A stretch of 64,000 nucleotides of DNA. Origin: Bemisia tabaci (Eukaryota; Arthropoda; Insecta; Hemiptera; Aleyrodidae). Positions 1 through 12,055 of this stretch are shown piece after piece. Numbering within the stretch: position 1 is the stretch's first letter; the number at the start of each line of letters is the position of its first letter. The notes under the pieces are model-generated. The model made no database searches. It saw only the letters and a program-made list of their open reading frames with translations, and was not told the origin of the DNA. The translations under genes and the position numbers were made by a program. The stretch is from positions 4,588,001 to 4,652,000 of the forward strand of contig NC_092801.1 in assembly GCF_918797505.1 (NCBI RefSeq), in the 5' to 3' direction.

Positions 1-268
1 CGAACTAAACTTCAAATGAAAAACGCGCTTGAATCTTGCCGCCACTCCAATTATTGATGCTTGTTGCTTCATTAGTGATTTATGCTGAATGTTGGGTTTC
101 TTAGTTTCACTTAACCTGCAAATTCTTTATTTCTTTATTTAATTGTCACCTGCATGCTATAATGTAGTTAGTACCCGTAATTTTTAATTCACATCAGCAT
201 GTCCTTAGATTATGCATGTACTAAATGTACTTGTACTTGCTTGTAGTCTGTGATCCTTATGTATACCA

Positions 269-293
269 CTGAAGATGGCCCTATGGGCTGAAA
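269..293 (+). other. Hammerhead-like core at retroelement tail
   Basis: CTGAAGA is followed by a short GCCC/GGGC hairpin and GAAAT, then an AT-rich tail. The same arrangement occurs near 5178, 14351, 32800 and 51214. It resembles the CUGANGA - stem II - GAAA core of hammerhead ribozymes carried by Penelope-like elements. One unpaired base on the stem makes activity doubtful. The rest of 1-983 shows no gene. Confidence 0.3.
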
Positions 294-983
294 TGCATTT
301 GGGTAAATAAAAAATGTAATTTATGCATCTACTTGACGTACCTTACTCTCTCCGAATCAACTAAACTTCGATTACTTAAAAATTATTTCTTAAATCTCTC
401 TCTATGACTGCGTTATTGACATGCCTCTGATTGGTGTCAAAATGTTGTAGAGGAGGCTTGTCTTCCCGAGTGCGGAGGAAGTGAATGGCTAGTGCTTATC
501 GCTAACACAAAAATCGATGAAAGGTCGCATCCATAAATCATCTTAATTTTATCGGTTTATTTTATTTTACGGATATTCGTTGAAAAGCTCTTCCAAGTGC
601 GTAAGAAGAAAGTTAGGACGATTGAAATGATCATATCGAAGGCTAACGAACAATAACTCCAAATTGACCATTTCGACAAAGGTGAGTCGGTGACTTCGCC
701 GCACTCTACACTATGAAGTACACAAGTCGGAGATGACGCTGTGTTGTGTATATTGTATGAAAAAAATGCACATCTAACCTTATAATTACCAAAGTTAAGG
801 ATTCACTTTGTTCACCAAATTGTCAGTTTGCAGATCGGCGGTATTATTCGTTGGCCATCGATATGCATGACGTCGATTTGCAAATTATGGCATTTATTTT
901 AATTCATTGAAAGATAAAAAAAATTGTTCAATTAAAAAAATTTAAAGCCACATCTGAAACCTCAGTAGTTTATCGTTGCGAGG

Positions 984-1231
984 CACGGAAAAAAAAAGTG
1001 TCAGAGATTATCCCCTGAAATTGTGGTACTACTCCAATTTGTTGGATGATATGGACATTTCCAATTAAGTTTGGTAGCACCGCAACATTTGGGTTAGTAA
1101 CCTAATTTATCGGGACACTACCAAAATTAATTGGGATACTACCACAATTAATCGGGGTAGTACCACAATTAATTGGGAATGTCCATATAATCCAACAGCT
1201 GGGACTTAACCCCTGCCTCTTTTTTTCCGTG
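984..1231. mobile_element. Inverted-repeat element with CACGGAAAAAAA ends
   Basis: The left end CACGGAAAAAAA and right end TTTTTTTCCGTG are inverted copies. Both arms carry variants of TACCACAATTAATTGGG and a GGACATTCCCAATTAA motif. A diverged second copy lies at 15295-15482. There is no coding capacity, so this is a MITE-like non-autonomous element. It lies downstream of the Mctp exons on that gene's strand. Confidence 0.6.
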
Positions 1232-1414
1232 GGACAAGAAAACTCGTTGCGTCGTGCAAACAACTTGCGAAAACGAATGTTCCCTCCTCGGAATGATAGT
1301 TTATCAGTTTGCGGCAACTAAAAAATTAGTTGTAACTGGGAAAGAAATTCGTTAGCCGTTGCCGCACATGGCTCAGCGAGTTTTTTCTCCACACAAATAG
1401 AACCGTCAGAATAC

Positions 1415-1473
1415 TTCTTTTTCCTCTTTTTCTCCTCTTCTTCTTTCACTTTTTCTTCTTCTTCTTCTTCTTC
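1415..1473. repeat. TTC/pyrimidine-rich microsatellite
   Basis: An imperfect run of TTC and TTTTC units. On the minus strand it is a GAA-rich tract about 100 bases beyond the Mctp splice donor at 1576. No function is evident. Confidence 0.7.
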
Positions 1474-1576
1474 AATAAATTCGGGGTGTCTTCAGTACTT
1501 CCAAACGTCATAACCTTTTATTTAACCAAGGTTAAGCTGACGTATATTAGGGTGGGTGAGGCACGTCAAAACTTAC

Positions 1577-1719
1577 TTTGATGTGGACAGGCGTGAAAAC
1601 GTCCTCAACGGGCAGAGTGAAGCTTTCGTCCCATTGCGGGTTCAAATCCCTGTATATTGTTTTAGATTTGTACATGAGCCGACCGTTGACTTTGAATTTC
1701 ACGTAGGGGTCACTAGTTC
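1577..1719 (-). CDS. Mctp: Mctp internal exon, C2 domain (second half of its start)
   Basis: This 143-bp exon of multiple C2 and transmembrane domain protein begins after an ATTTCAG acceptor and ends at a GTAAGT donor. It is entered in phase 1 and left in phase 0. It encodes the C2 signature TSDPYVKFKV, then YKSKTIYRDLNPQWDESF and a VHIK end, where the family continues with V-[FY]-D. Aspartate of SDPYVK is a calcium-binding loop residue of C2 domains. MCTPs are endoplasmic-reticulum-anchored calcium sensors; in insects they act in synaptic homeostasis. It joins in phase to the exon at 3626-3737. Later exons lie beyond base 1. Base composition is ordinary, unlike the GC-rich secreted-protein exons. 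Confidence 0.88.
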
Positions 1720-3023
1720 CTGAAATTCCAGAACAAATGTTCAAGTTATTGCAAGAATGTCTCCACGTCATTGATATTACGGGACAAATATTCCTATAAA
1801 TATGTATCCCTAGGATTTCTATATGAGGACTTATATGTAACAATCGCGGTCGCTGACATCCGCCATTTTTAGGGCAAACGCTTGCTTCGAATTCTGGAGC
1901 CCTCAAGAATGCCTGTGCGAAGTTTCAGACTTCCAGCGTAATTTTTCGGCGGAACATGAACTGAAAACCATGTTATTTGTAAAAACAGCGGATATGAGGA
2001 TCCAATGTTCTCAGTGTTCTCCCCAGCTGGCATGGCAGGACACCGCACGAGATAGCGCACATGCGATCACTGCACTGCCCGCGCACTAGCCACGGGCTGC
2101 AGCTGACACTCAAATAATACGTATCTGGATCGTTTCGCCAGACTTGATGAGTTTATAACTGATTCTATAATTTGTTCCTTATTTTTGTTGCAGAAGTTAC
2201 AGGCGGTTTAGTTTTTTGTTGAATTTGATTAAATGACTCAACATTGACATACTTTTGGTTCATTTCAATCGTTTCACCGAAATTACCCTTCCTGAAGACT
2301 TTGTTTCATGTATAAAAAAGTGTTCTCAGTAAAAATAGCGGATGTCACATTTTTTTCAAATCGCTGTTACTCCTTCAATTTTTCACTTACATAGATCGTG
2401 AAACGTGTGTTTTTTACAGGAAGAGTTGCTCTTCATGAACATTTTTACAAGAATCCTCTCGGTTCTACAGGCGGCAAAGTGCAAAGCTTCGAAAACTTCA
2501 AACGCGGTTTTCTCACAGTGTGAAAACTCGACATCCGCTATTGTTACATGCAAGTCCTCATATGTTCCTAAAATGTATTCCTGTAAATGTGTATTCCATG
2601 AATATGTAAATGGAGCATTCCTTGCAAATAGAGCAGGGGAATGCGAGCATGCAACGATCAAACGAGACGTATCGATAATGAGCCTCAATGCGCAGGAACA
2701 TAGAAATCGCTTGGAATGTCAAATGGTGGAATTGATTCACAACGTTTTCATTGTTTTGATCAATTTCTGCAATGAGGAAAATTGTGAAAGCTAATTAAAA
2801 AATAGCTTTAGAGTGAAAAAAACAGAATTTGTTATCGTGGAAAAGTATTTGATAATGTGGTATAGTGTGCGTGCATGCGATCTGAAAAAACAGTGTGCTG
2901 GTCACATGGTAAGAATCCTGGACAATGATTCATTCATTACTCATATATTTGTTTACAAACATTCTCAACTGCATTCTCATTGCATTTGATAGTTGAAGTT
3001 GGGTTTAGCGCAATGAGGAAAGT

Positions 3024-3161
3024 TGAACTACATTTAGCAATTTGGAACTATAAATTCTAGCCCGGTTTAAAAACAACGTATGTGCCATTAGTTTCCCTTT
3101 GCACATAAGTGTTTTTCCAGATGAGTCAGAATTTAAGTTCCGAATTGCAAAATGTAGTCCG
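3024..3161. mobile_element. Short MITE, TGGACTGCATTTTGCAA family (copy 1)
   Basis: A roughly 140-bp element whose ends are inverted copies of TGGACTGCATTTTGCAATTT. The centre holds GTTTTTAAACCGGGC-like and CATAAGTGTTTTTCAGATGA blocks. Six copies are in the window: here, 13025, 14427, 39180, 56009 and 57203. This copy lies in the Mctp intron between its two exons. Confidence 0.75.
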
Positions 3162-3625
3162 GTTGATCCTCGACTAGACCAAGTTCTATGCACAGTATAT
3201 GGATTATTGATCGTGCTTTACCTAGGCGAGTTTTGTTTGGATGAATGTGCATTACACAAGCAGTTCTTTAAATAGACGTAAACTTGAGACGAAATTCACA
3301 ACGTCACACTGAAAGATACGCATCTTTCAAATAGAACCACCGATATGATGCGTCTATTCCTGGGCAACCAAAATTCGCCAATAAGTCGAAATCCAAAATT
3401 GAAAGCTATCGGGCTCTTGAGATAAAGTTGCTTTCATGGACTGTCTCTTTATAGCGTTTTCAAAACAATCCGCCATTCACTTGGTTTCTCTTTCATCCGA
3501 ATGCACACACACAAGGATTGATGAAAAGCGAACTGTTGACGATACTGGCACGACAGAGTATCAGAGATCTTGAGCAAATATTTGGGCGGGACAAACACAG
3601 TGAACGTAGGAAAACGGCGACTCAC

Positions 3626-3737
3626 CACTCTTATCCCTAGCTACTAAGTCTTTCCCCCTTCGAAGGTGGACTCTTAATTGGAAGAACGAGTATTGTCTGA
3701 GAACGGTTTCTTTTTTTCGTTGAGATTCGCTGATGAG
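3626..3737 (-). CDS. Mctp: Mctp internal exon, start of first C2 domain
   Basis: A 112-bp exon with acceptor TTTCAG and donor GTGAGT. It is entered in phase 0 and left in phase 1, matching the exon at 1577-1719. It encodes a polar segment then FFQLRVHLRRGKDLVARDKS, the first beta strands of a C2 domain; the family has L-x-I/V-x-L-x-x-G-x-x-L-x-x-R-D-x-x-G. The glycine completing DKSG is made across the intron, and the next residues TSDPYVKF follow normally. In MCTP proteins this is the first C2 domain, preceded by a disordered N-terminus, so upstream exons must lie at higher coordinates on the minus strand. I could not identify them between here and 12.8 kb. Confidence 0.88.
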
Positions 3738-4148
3738 CTGAAACACGAAAAACACGAGCGTCTTAGAATGAAATACGAAAGAAAGATCATCGTATCAATT
3801 TAGAAGAGCGATATTTCACAAAATTGGACGTGTAAATTGTTGATTTAATATCACGGGGGAGGAATTTCACGAATAAGTCAGTGGTTTCGCGATCGACCAG
3901 GCTAGCCAAATGGACTCAATGAAATTGATCCCTTCAGCCGGTCGATATGACAATTTCAGATGGCAGCCAGGGAGGCAGTAAATGTGACCCCTTAAACCAA
4001 CTTAAATGGATCTTCTTTTGGCAATGGAACTGTCGCTGGTTTTACATAGCTTGCTAAACTCGATTCAAATATGTGTCGCATTTCAATCTAATTTTCTATA
4101 CTTTTCTATTATCAGCGCGGTATTGAACGACCATTTTAAGATCAAGTA

Positions 4149-4403
4149 GATTGCATTTTGCATAAAGGAACCACTAGCATTGCAATGATGCTAAGATTGT
4201 GCAACGTCATCCTTTGCAATGCAATTGCGGAAATCGTGAAAAACTATGAAATTTAGATGGTAATTTTTGTCTTCAATTCACGTTTTTAGCGAGTAAAATA
4301 AAAACTATTAAGGGGTAATCGGGTTTTTCCTCCAAGACAAAAGAAGTTGCACAATCTTAGCAACATTGCAATGCTAGTGGTTCCTTCTTGCAAAATGCAA
4401 TCC
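4149..4403. mobile_element. 255-bp inverted-repeat MITE
   Basis: The left end GATTGCATTTTGCATAAAGG and right end CCTTCTTGCAAAATGCAATC are inverted. The arms run about 58 bp and include GGAACCACTAGCATTGCAAT on the left. It is a single copy in this window with no coding capacity. Confidence 0.7.
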
Positions 4404-5089
4404 AAGTGTGGCTATCGTCAACGATTTTGAAAAAACATCCCAAATACCGCAAAGTTCTGAAAACACAGCTCTCGGGCTTGCTCTGGCTGGAAGACCAAAA
4501 GGAAATCTTATTAGTAAATGCCCGGATTACTTCATTCTTGGTCCCTCAGTTCCTTGCTGTCACATTATTTCGAGTGTTATAATTTAATGCGTTTAAGAGA
4601 TATCCAAATATCTGTTGCTATTCTGTAGTTTTTGTTCTGAGCCCTTGTCTTTAGGCAACAGTCTCCACTCCACATAATGTCTTTCTGTTCGCCAAGTACG
4701 AAAACTTGTACTTGTTTTTCATCTCTTTTTTGCAAGTAATAACCTCGCCCGAGCATCGTGAAAAAATCAAATAAAATCAGATCAAGTCCAATCAGGGATA
4801 CCACAAAATTCGAAGAAGGAAATTCCCTGACATTAACCTGATTTCCCAAACACATTTGAATAAAATTCCCTGACAGCTGAAATAAATGCCAACTGGCAAA
4901 AAATACATGCATCTAAATAGGTTCGTGGAAAAATGTCTTGTTCAAAACACCAAATCCATTCTAAATGAAATGGAAAGCTAATAAAAATGAAATATTTATA
5001 CTAATTTATACTATTTATACCCCCGCCCTCCTTCGTGACGCAACACAGTCAGCTGATCACCGGCAAGATATCGCACTGACTAGTATCGC

Positions 5090-5290
5090 GACGCGTCGCC
5101 GGCGATAATACGTGAATTTAACGTCAGTTTTTTTAGCTTCGGTTTTTATTTTTATTTTCGTTCTTAGTTTTAAGTACCTGATGATGACTTCTACAGAAGT
5201 CGAAATGGCCATCGTGTAAGAGTGACAACCGAAAAAAAATTCATCGGGCGAAAAAGAAAGTAAGTGTCAATCAATGAAATATTTATAATA
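5090..5290 (+). mobile_element. Retrozyme-like repeat with hammerhead-like core (copy 1)
   Basis: CTGATGA at 5178-5184 is followed by a perfect GACTTC-TACA-GAAGTC hairpin and GAAA (to 5205), then ATGGCCATCGTG. The insert at 32724-32908 shares AAATGGYCAT, GAAAGTAAGTG and a GC-rich CGCCGG/CGATAATA region before the core. The limits here are approximate. There is no ORF. Confidence 0.4.
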
Positions 5291-5958
5291 AAAAAAAACC
5301 CACGCAACTGCAGCCTTCGTCCCACGATCAAATGAACTCATCGCAAGGTGGCGGAGATGCGTACTGGTTTTCGCGCAAGTCAGCCATCAAATGATTAAGC
5401 GGGCCGTCAAATTTTGATGAACGATCGAAAGAGACAAAATGGCGACGAAGTATCAGTATGGTACGTGATTTGTAAGCATTGTGCAAACTGTAAATACCAC
5501 GGAGTTGTCTTGTTAATACATCTGTAATATAATGGAGCGATTACCCCTTGATGTCACAGGGAATCAGCTTAATCGTTTTAGATTTGTTCATTTATCTGGA
5601 AAGCCGTACTTTTTGAGTACTACCATTGATCTCACAAAATTAGGAGGTGGCACAAAGTTTCTTCTCATACCGCCTCCAAATGAGGCCTCTTCCTTCTTCC
5701 ACCATAGCCCTCCTCAAGTTGAAATCTGATGAATTAGTAACTCGTGCACTTGCGGCTCAACTCATAACAATTTTTCCGTGACATTTTCCCGGTATTCTAC
5801 AACCGTGGCAACCCTGTCGAATACTCGACCCTTGTCTTTCAATTTTCGGCGACTTAGGTGATACGCCTGGGTCACACTATCGAAGTGTCAAGGTCAAGTG
5901 CTGTGATTGGTCCTAGTCATCGAGTAAGCCAATCGCAACACCTGACCTTGATATTTTT

Positions 5959-6316
5959 GAGGCTAGTTTTGATAGTGCGTAGTTTTGATAGAGAATGTCC
6001 ATGGAGAAAAAAAAGGAGGTGTTAGCATCTTGAGGTTTGTTTACCCTGTGACGGAGGTCGGTGCAACCTGGCCAGCGAAACCCGGAATTCGAAGTATGAG
6101 AAACGGACCGTAATGTCCCATTTTGTTGCTAAAATCAGAGGCTAGTTTTGATAGTGTATAGTTTTGATAGAGAGAGTCCGTAGAGAAAATTAAGGAGGTG
6201 TTAGCATCTTGAGGTTTGTTAACCCTGTGACGTAGGTCGGTACAACCTGGCCAGCGAAATCCGGAATTCGAGGTATGAGAAACGGACCGTAATGTCCTAT
6301 TTTGTTTCTAAAATCA
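5959..6316. repeat. Tandem duplication, two 179-bp units
   Basis: The unit starts GAGGCTAGTTTTGATAGTG and ends CCGTAATGTCC(C/T)ATTTTG. It is repeated at 5959 and 6138 with few differences. An inverted partial copy (GACCTACGTCATCG to CCTCCTTTTTTTCTC) follows at about 6400-6480, so the locus can fold back. The TTTTGATAGTG block also ends the element at 8194-8566. Confidence 0.7.
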
Positions 6317-6585
6317 ACTCATGATATAATTTCAAGCACTTTTTATAGAATGACTCGTTTCCATAAATTACACGATTTCCGAGAAAATCGATGATAAACG
6401 TCGCTGTACCGACCTACGTCATCGAAAAAATTCCAAGATGTCCGAAATGCAAACACCTCCTTTTTTTCTCTACGGAGCGAGCCATTAAATTGGTACCTGA
6501 CAATCCTCGTTCGGTTCCATATCTGCGACGACTTGGAGAATGAGACTGGACGCCGTTCGTAGAGCCGACGGAGTATCGCGCACAT

Positions 6586-7076
6586 TTGAATCGTTCATGC
6601 GGCGCGACGGTGAATAATACTGCCTCGATTAATATGGACGAAAAGGTATGTCTACGGCAAACGGCGGAGCTCTACACAAATCGCGCGACGATTCGGGAGA
6701 TAATTAAAAATTTACACCCGTGCGCTATTTCACGGAGCGGATTTTTCGAGAGCGAGAATTTGATGCTTCGGTTGAAAAAGTCCGAGACAAACGATGAGTT
6801 TCACCGGCAAAAAAACTGTTGACGGTTCTCAATGTTACTGTCAAAGCGACACCGTCAAATGTATCGTTCATTAAAGCGCTTGAATCAATACTTGAAGTGA
6901 TCGGGTCGTCGATTCTCAAGCGTAACAGGGTGTTTCAATTTTTAAGTGAGCCCTATCGTAAATACGAAGCCATGCTTTCTAGGGCCCATGCCAAAGTCGA
7001 GATAGGTCCTCACGCCAGACGACCGACGAGGTGTAGGTACTACGTGTCGCATAACTCCAACGAGCCTACTTCCTGA
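6586..7076 (+). CDS. Two unrecognised overlapping open frames
   Basis: Frames of 78 residues (6586-6822) and 85 residues (6819-7076) meet within a few bases, as if one frame were split by a shift. Base composition is more balanced than the surroundings. The first encodes a Lys/Arg/Glu-mixed sequence around TAELYTNRATIREIIKNLHP; the second has KALESILEVIGSSILKRNRV. No start context, splice site, signal peptide or domain can be named. It may be a degenerate transposon gene, or chance. No function is proposed. Confidence 0.2.
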
Positions 7077-8193
7077 TTGATTCTCTTCACTGAGATATTC
7101 CCTCAAATATTACTCGTTTCGAAGTATAGATAATAAGTTTTAGTCATGTGTAAATGACCATTGATTCTAATATATATGTGCAAGATGGACAATTTTCGGC
7201 TACCTAGATGATAAATGCTCTGCCCTGGAGTAATAAGCAGCAGCTCTGCGATGGAGAATTAACTATATCCTTCGACTCACTGTGGAATTTTCTACTTACA
7301 TCTTCTTCAGGTATCAGTCTACTAATTATTCCGAAAATGAATAATTTTCCGCGTAGGTTTCGTAAAGAAAAAATAGTTCGAACTGCACATTGACTAGTGC
7401 CCCACGTTGGCAAAATTTCATGAAAAATAAAATCTTGAAATTTCACGGGGAATATTTCATGAAATTTCAGAAAATCAAAGATATAGGAAAATACGGATTC
7501 CTTATCGTATTTCGCATGTAAAAATTGTGACTTTCTTCTATTTATGTGTGGTCGAGTGCATACTCTAGCCCCTGAAAAATATGAAGGATTTCACAGCCTT
7601 GTGAAGCTTCATAAAATATTTCACCGAAATTGCCAATATTTCATTTCTTTCTCACATTTCAAGCCACCCTGTCAGTTTAGCCAACAAGACTTGGTTGATC
7701 GACCAAAACCGCACACGGTAAAAAAAGTAACGGACATTTTGTGTTCATGTGAGGAGTAAAACACAAAATGACCCAAACCTTCGGTTGACTCACGAGTTAC
7801 CAAGTCTCTCAACTGTTTCGGCTCTGATTTCACCACAGACGGTAGCAAAATCAACACAACATTTTGGTAGGTTTGTGTTTCACTTCCTACATTAACCGAA
7901 AGTAACACAAGAACACAAAATATTTTTCTCAGCGTAGATTGCAATCAAACATCGGGGGATGGTGATGGTGTCCTGCTGATCTACACGGAGAAAACAACTT
8001 AAGGCTGAGCACTGACACTTGGGGTAGGCTAGCGCCAACTACACGCGGTAGGACTGGACCTTAAAGCTGTAGGACTCAGCACTACCGCCTGTATAGTTGC
8101 CGCTACTTTCCCTAAGTGGAAAGGTTCAGCTTTGAAATGTTTTTTTCCGTGTAATTTACGCTTTATTTGGAATGGCTAGCGACCTGGACTAGG

Positions 8194-8566
8194 GCCTGTG
8201 TCACACTATCAAAACTATAGTCATCAAAATATCCGGGTCAGGTGTTGTGATTAGCTTATTCGCTGACTTGGACCAATCACACACTGGAATAAAAAACTCA
8301 TTGGATCTAGAGTCCAGACTCTTAAAAACATAGACAAGAAAAAGTACTCTTGATTCAATCGGATTTTTGCTTAAATCAAGAACCAAGACTCTTAATTTGA
8401 GCGGATTTCCTTTTGATTTAAGCTTAAATCTGATTGAATCAAGAGTCCTTTTTCTTGTCAATGTTTTCAAGAGTCTGGACTCTAGATCCAATGTGTTTTT
8501 TTTTTTTTCCAGTGCAGCGATTGACCTTGACATTTTGATGGAGTATTTTGATAGTGTGACACAGGC
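8194..8566. mobile_element. Inverted-repeat element hosting a nested CACTGG MITE
   Basis: The ends GCCTGTGTCACACTATCAAA and TTTGATAGTGTGACACAGGC are exact inverted repeats. The related sequence near 5868-5990 lacks the inner MITE. Comparing the two gives the empty site ACCAATCACAGC, which shows that the nested MITE duplicated the dinucleotide CA. Confidence 0.75.
8282..8514. mobile_element. CACTGG MITE, copy 1 (nested)
   Basis: Element of 233 bp with CACTGGAA / TTCCAGTG ends. The body is nearly palindromic: GGATCTAGAGTCCAGACTC on the left mirrors GAGTCTGGACTCTAGATCC on the right, with TCTTGATTCAATC and TTAAGC blocks inside each arm. It is flanked by CA on both sides (8280-8281, 8515-8516). 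There is no ORF, so it is a non-autonomous DNA transposon. Confidence 0.85.
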
Positions 8567-9273
8567 TTGTAACCGATACCGATCCAGGTTCCATCCTAAC
8601 CCTTCGCGCCTGATTTTCGACGAAGTTTAAAATTTTCAGCCTGGTGATTTGGTCGACGTAACCCGAAAATTCAGTCCATGTAACCCCACGAAAAACAGAG
8701 GAGCCGATGAAAAAGTAAACCAAACATGTTAATCGCACGTTTAGGTTACTCGGTGTTCTACTTCCCGAAATAACACAGAATGTCGGTCACTTTTCTTTGC
8801 TGTGCGGAAGATGCGTCAGAGGTGCTGACTCTCAGAACGGCACGACCATGTATAAAATGTCTCGCGGGACTACTGACAACTATCCTGCCGGCTGTCCCGG
8901 GACGTTGGGTCCTTGAAAAATCACCGTGTCCACGCCAGTAACGGGTCTGCTCGTTATATTGAGGACCCTGTTTCGAATGACAGACTCGGCTGAGAGTGGT
9001 CGCGAGTTGGAGAGCACGTGAAAAGCAGTGGCGTGGCGTGCTTTGCGATATAGAGATTGATCTGTCACTTAAACCTATGGAGAAGGATCGATGAATAGGG
9101 TGTTTGCGGTAGACACCCTCACAATCGATTCTTTATCATTGCGTCGAATGGGAAAAAATCGATGGATCGTAGAGCACGCCACTGCTTTTAATCTTCTCGG
9201 GAGTTGTATTTTGCTTTAATCAAGTTTCTCGGCATGTTTATTCTATGATGACAGGAGTCCGCTCCCTTGTTCG

Positions 9274-9503
9274 CACTGGAAAAAAAACACATTGGATCTA
9301 GAGTCCAGACTCTTAAAAACAACGACAAAAAAAAGTACTCTTGATTCAATCAGAATCTAGCTTAAATCAAGAGCCAAGCCTCTTGATTTAAGCAGATTTC
9401 GTTTAGATTCGAGCAAAAATCCGACTGAATCAAGGGTATTTTTTCTTGTCAATGTTTTCAAGAGTCTGGACTCTAGATCCGATGTGTTTTTTTCTTTCCT
9501 AAA
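9274..9503. mobile_element. CACTGG MITE, copy 2
   Basis: Full-length palindromic body with CACTGG left end and poly-A. The right end is diverged (TTTCTTTCCTAAAG in place of TTCCAGTG). Confidence 0.8.
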
Positions 9504-10045
9504 GCGGCCTTTTTTTGATGACATTTATATTATTCCGCAAGAATTATTTCAATTACTTTTGTACTCGTCCGCGGTTGATGGACGAAGAAGCGCATGTTCA
9601 ATGAATTGACTGCTGCACAAGTAATAATAGAGGATATCAGGATATAGGACCTGGTCCTATTATTTCCAGCATATGATAGACTTATTGACCAAGATCATGC
9701 ATCTTTTTCTGAATGTATTGGATCTCACTATGTTTTTGGCATCAGTTTGTACACGACCATCATCGGGAAAAACTTGTCCACTACCAATTTCAAACACTGG
9801 ATGCGAAGAGGGAGATCATCATTCGCTAATCCTCTTGGACTACAAGCTAATGATCCAAAATTGATCCATTAGGTATTGAACATAAGTTAGGTATGAGTTT
9901 CCCGTCAAAAATGCCCAGATACTAAGTTTAACAAAAAAACGATCGAACGGGAGCCAAGAAATCAATTTCAGCATTCGCCATACCGATGCAGTTTCACTTC
10001 GCGTCGGCCGCTCCGATTAAAAATGCCTTCAATTACACTAGATAC

Positions 10046-10545
10046 TGTGCAACACACTCAAGTTCAAATAATAGTATCACATGATTGAACCTAACTCCAC
10101 TCCAATGGAATCACTGGTTCCTTAAATGGTTGAGCATGTTATTACTAAAATTAGAAGCAAGTGGAGTGAACAGTGAATCTCCACATCATTCAAACGATGC
10201 CACTTAGAGAGGAGACACATGCAACACAACCCGATGAGGCAGAACGTTGCAAGACAAGTTGAAAGTCCAGTCCTACTGATGCAGCTTGACGTCGCATGCG
10301 CCGCACCAATTGAAAACGCCTTCCATTCCACTAGATACTGTGCAACTCACTCAAGTCAAAATAATTGTATCACATGATTGAACCTAACTCTACTCCAATG
10401 GAAGCACTCGTTCCTTAAATGGCTGAACATGTTTTTACTGAAATTAGAAGCAAGCGGAGTAAACAATGAACCTCCACATTATTCAAACGATAAAACTTAG
10501 AGAGGAGACAAATCCAACAGAACCCGATGAGGCAGAGCGATACAG
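10046..10545. repeat. Direct duplication, about 294-bp period
   Basis: The segment from GTGCAACACACTCAAG through GAGGAGACACATGCAACA to GATGAGGCAGA is repeated about 294 bases later (10340 onward) with roughly 10% change. The minus-strand frames at 10122-10331 and 10415-10633 are parallel readings of these two units, not genes. Confidence 0.7.
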
Positions 10546-10929
10546 AGATACAGCGATAAAGAGATCCCTGCAGAACCTGATCCCACCTCTTACCTTGACG
10601 TATCATGGTTACGTAAAGTTTTAGTGAAATCATTAGATGGAAGGACCCTGCTTCAATTCAATGATCGCACCAGACGTCTCCCAGAATCAAAAAGGAAAGT
10701 GCTCACCAAATATATAATCGATAATGAGTTGGAATCCGACATGTCAAAACTTATTTATTAATAATAGCAGTAATTATTTAGCATCTTTACCTCTCATTTT
10801 TATTTTATCTCGGGCCCTTGCCCGAACGAACACTCACAAAGTTCATTGTTTTGCCCTCCTTGCCGGAAATTGGACAGCAGCAAACCACGCTGTATTTCTA
10901 CAACCTGGCTGTTATCAAAAGTTATCATC

Positions 10930-11096
10930 TTAAGGCCTATATACACACGGCGATTAATCGCTGCGATTGAAAGACGAAAGCCAATGGAGAGCCTTGATTT
11001 CGATTCATCGACGTCGATAAATCGAAATCAAGGCTCTCCATTGGCTTTCGTCTTTCAATCGCGGCGATTGATCGCCGTGTGTATCTAGGTCTTTAA
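10930..11096. mobile_element. Near-perfect hairpin MITE flanked by TTAA
   Basis: Two arms of about 75 bp (GGCGATTAATCGCTGCGATT... / ...AATCGCGGCGATTGATCGCC) enclose a short loop with the palindrome ATCGACGTCGAT. TTAA occurs at both borders, which fits a piggyBac-type duplication. The 10846-11088 open frame simply reads along the hairpin. An RNA copy would form a long double strand. Confidence 0.7.
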
Positions 11097-12055
11097 CGAA
11101 GAGATCGATTCCCACGTCAAACGCTTCGGATCAGAACTTTAATTTTCCACTTGTGCGCCTAAAACCCCACTGACAGATAACGCCGATTATACGATCTAGA
11201 ATAAATAAGAGTTATTCAAACATATGAATCCGATAATGACTGATTCTGCGCCATATTCAAAAAATGCTGAAATTATTAGCTGAATTTGGCGACAAATTCA
11301 AAAAATAATATAAGAGCGGGAAATTTGAAACACCAGAACGGAAAAACGTCGTTTGGCATTTCGGGCATGGATATATAATTAGATGCATATGAGTCATTAA
11401 ATAAGGGTTATAACGTGACGCAGACTTCTATTAGTGGAAACAAACAAGGAAGGTACTCTCTCTTATCAGATGTTTATATTCTCTTTTGTTTGTTTCTGTT
11501 ATGGGAGCTGCGTCGCACGATGATGGCCATTTTGGGTTCTGCGCGGAGTTATTGAACCGGGCTGACTCAGGTGTGTAAAATAATTCGTTTTCGCCCAAGG
11601 ATGCTAATCGAAGGTTGGGAATGAAAAAATGCGACTGAGCAAGTTTGAGAAACAAGGTAAAAGCTGCCTTACTGAAATGATACGTCGGTAGTGAGTCAGG
11701 TATCAGGAAAACGGAATTAGACTCCTGTAGTGTAGCAAACAGCAGCGGGCTGATTATTGAGATTGTTAGACAAAGAGACAATGGATCGATATTTTTTTAG
11801 GAGAAGATATAAAGGCTTCTTGTCACAAGAATCATCCTCGTAAAATTGTGAAGTGACAACTTCTTCTACTTCTTCTTCAAGCAACTTTCGACTATAGACG
11901 AGACCATGTTTGTATAGCCTCTAATTTGATGATATAGTATGACACTTGATGATTCTCGGGGGATGAAAGGGAGCCCTGTGCCCATCTCTTGCAGGCAGTG
12001 TCCGGGTGAAGAAGAGTGATGCGTCGAAGTGACGACTTCCGCCTAGTCCCAATTG

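Noticed and set aside
11431..11781. 116-residue minus-strand frame
   Set aside because: No recognisable domain, and one end overlaps a dispersed repeat (CGGGCTGATTATTGAGATTG) shared with 34224.
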